Assembly (NCBI GenBank): GCA_009782245.1
Contig: WRKK01000183.1
Coordinates: 1-5,721, forward strand
DNA from: Defluviitaleaceae bacterium
GTDB lineage: Bacteria > Bacillota > Clostridia > Lachnospirales > WQUN01
Direction: 5' to 3'
DNA length: 5,721 nucleotides
Made by a program: the position numbers and the translations under genes. The notes beneath the pieces are model-generated. The model searched no databases, was not told where the DNA came from, and was given only the letters and a program-made list of their open reading frames with translations. Positions 4,824 to 5,721 of this stretch are shown here, in pieces (the first letter of the stretch is position 1; each line of letters begins with the position of its first letter).

Positions 4824-5721
4824 ATGTCGCAGGAACAACAAAAATTGCTAGATGAACTTATCCAGAAATCCAAGCTAAGAATGCTTGACGAAAAAAACAA
4901 CAGCAACAGAGAGATAAAGGACGGCATATTTAAGATACTTTTCAGCATATTAGAAAATGCCGCCGATTTATATTCTAGCTTGCACAACGAGCCGTGCCGC
5001 CCAGATGAAATTCAAATTTTCACGATAGAAACAGTAATATCGGGCAAACGCAAGAACGATATAGCCTTAGTAACAAAAAACAAAATAATCGCTCTATTTG
5101 AGCATATGTCTAGCCCATATGCTAATTTGCCGTTTAGATTTTTGATATATCTTGGACTTTTGTACGAGAAATGGGTAAAATTCAACCAAGACGAAAAAAA
5201 GTTGTATAGCAGCAAGCTGTACAAAATTCCAAAGCCTGAATTTGTGGTGCTGTACAACGGCAAAACGCGCCGCCCAGAGCAAGAAACTATCCGCCTATCC
5301 GATGCCTTTATCGAAACAGGCGAAACATTGGGCAATTTGGAACTGGAAGTTAAGGTATATAACATAAACAAAGGCATGAACGAGGAATTAATGAGCAAAT
5401 GCAGGGTTTTAAGGGAATACTCCGAGTTTGTGGCAGAGTTACGCAAGTTTGAAAAAATCCATAAAAACTACGACACCGCCGTAGAAGAGACAGTAAAATA
5501 TTGTATATCCAATAACATTTTGGAAAAATTTTTGCGAGAGCATGGAGGTACTGTTATGAGTATTCTTGTTTATGACGAAAAATTGGCTATGGAGGCCGCT
5601 ATTGAAGATGCTAGAGATGCTTGGGAAGAGGGCAGAGAAGAGGGCTGGGTAAATGCAGCAACTAAATTTGCAATAAAACTGCTTAAAAAAAATCGCCCCA
5701 TCGATGAAATTATGGAATATA
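4824..5721 (+). CDS. Rpn-family recombination-promoting nuclease / PD-(D/E)XK 'putative transposase', 3' end cut by window
   Basis: 299 codons are visible, with no stop before the right edge. The protein resembles the Rpn/PDDEXK group often annotated as putative transposase in Clostridia. Matching blocks are the N-terminal IKDGIFKILFSILENAADLY (31-50), NDIALVTKNKIIALFEHMSS (78-97), NLPFRFLIYLGLLYEKW (101-117), KIPKPEFVVLYNG (134-146), LELEVKVYNINKG (172-184) and a C-terminal tail with EEGREEG and LLKKNRPIDEIMEY (286-299), normally close to the end. Asp79 and Glu93 are the expected PD and E residues of the nuclease core. The family's usual EHQ reads EHM here, so catalysis may be altered. E. 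coli Rpn proteins are DNA endonucleases linked to RecA-independent recombination and to phage defence. Own promoter and SD; a second, internal start is at 5556. Confidence 0.85.
   Translation, partial: MSQEQQKLLDELIQKSKLRMLDEKNNSNREIKDGIFKILFSILENAADLYSSLHNEPCRPDEIQIFTIETVISGKRKNDIALVTKNKIIALFEHMSSPYANLPFRFLIYLGLLYEKWVKFNQDEKKLYSSKLYKIPKPEFVVLYNGKTRRPEQETIRLSDAFIETGETLGNLELEVKVYNINKGMNEELMSKCRVLREYSEFVAELRKFEKIHKNYDTAVEETVKYCISNNILEKFLREHGGTVMSILVYDEKLAMEAAIEDARDAWEEGREEGWVNAATKFAIKLLKKNRPIDEIMEY
5544..5549 (+). promoter_or_regulatory. Internal Shine-Dalgarno site within the Rpn-family gene
   Basis: GGAGGT lies 6 nt before ATG 5556, which is in frame with the main gene (codon 245). Sequence and spacing rival the best SD sites in this window, which is unusual for the inside of a coding region. 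Confidence 0.6.
5556..5721 (+). CDS. Candidate intragenic RpnS-like C-terminal product (gene within gene), 3' end cut
   Basis: In-frame ATG 5556 behind GGAGGT would make a protein identical to the Rpn C-terminus from Met245 (MSILVYDEKLAMEAAIEDAR onward); 55 residues are visible. It comprises an acidic, probably helical stretch with Glu/Arg-rich EEGREEG and the LLKKNRPIDEI tail. In the E. coli Rpn family, a short protein from an internal start of the large gene blocks the toxic full-length nuclease. This one has the right place, frame and ribosome-binding site, but its expression and function are inferred. It may simply be the C-terminus of one protein. Confidence 0.45.
   Translation, partial: MSILVYDEKLAMEAAIEDARDAWEEGREEGWVNAATKFAIKLLKKNRPIDEIMEY

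Noticed and set aside
5012..5446. Minus-strand open frame of 144 codons on the right side
   Set aside because: It is the shadow of the Rpn-family gene, which has promoter, SD and family motifs on the plus strand.
4719..5721. Insertion sequence around the 'putative transposase' (Rpn) gene
   Set aside because: No terminal inverted repeats or target duplication are visible at the left side, and the right side is outside the window; Rpn genes are usually not part of a classical IS.

Overview
The window looks like chromosome from a low-to-moderate-GC Bacillota, probably a Clostridia/Lachnospiraceae-like bacterium. This is inferred from strong AAGGAGG-type Shine-Dalgarno (SD) sites, TTG and GTG starts placed by those sites, a CCA-less tRNA gene, the style of the two-component and GGDEF proteins, and a clostridial-type Rpn/PD-(D/E)XK protein. 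No database search was possible, so the taxonomy is inference. All recognised genes lie on the + strand.

Layout. (1) Bases 1-1406 hold housekeeping genes: the last 87 codons of der (ribosome-assembly GTPase) and, 6 nt later, a complete tgt (tRNA-guanine transglycosylase). (2) Bases 1378-2001 hold a promoter overlapping the end of tgt, a leader of about 150 nt with five degenerate TGYGATTAA copies, and yajC (Sec translocase accessory protein) starting at TTG 1567. (3) Bases 2021-2262 hold a short tandem repeat with a possible promoter, a tRNA-Leu(CAG) gene, and a strong hairpin ending right at the SD of the next gene. (4) Bases 2279-4718 hold a signalling pair: a PleD-like REC-GGDEF diguanylate cyclase and a membrane sensor histidine kinase whose reading frame overlaps it by 11 nt. 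The kinase frame opens with twelve 9-bp repeats encoding a basic X-Ile-X tripeptide tract. (5) Bases 4719-5721 hold a clear promoter and an Rpn-family nuclease-like gene that runs off the right edge, with a strong in-frame internal SD plus ATG near its 3' end.

How they work together. der, tgt, yajC and tRNA-Leu serve translation and secretion and need not be functionally linked. The kinase and the cyclase very likely form one pathway: an external cue is sensed by the kinase, phosphate passes to REC Asp55, and c-di-GMP synthesis changes. The Rpn gene is a separate accessory unit. Its internal start matches the published arrangement in which a short C-terminal product (RpnS) is made from inside the toxic nuclease gene (RpnL) and acts as its antitoxin. 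This is the most notable signal in the window. One caution is that the usual Gln of the nuclease E-x-Q motif appears to be Met here.
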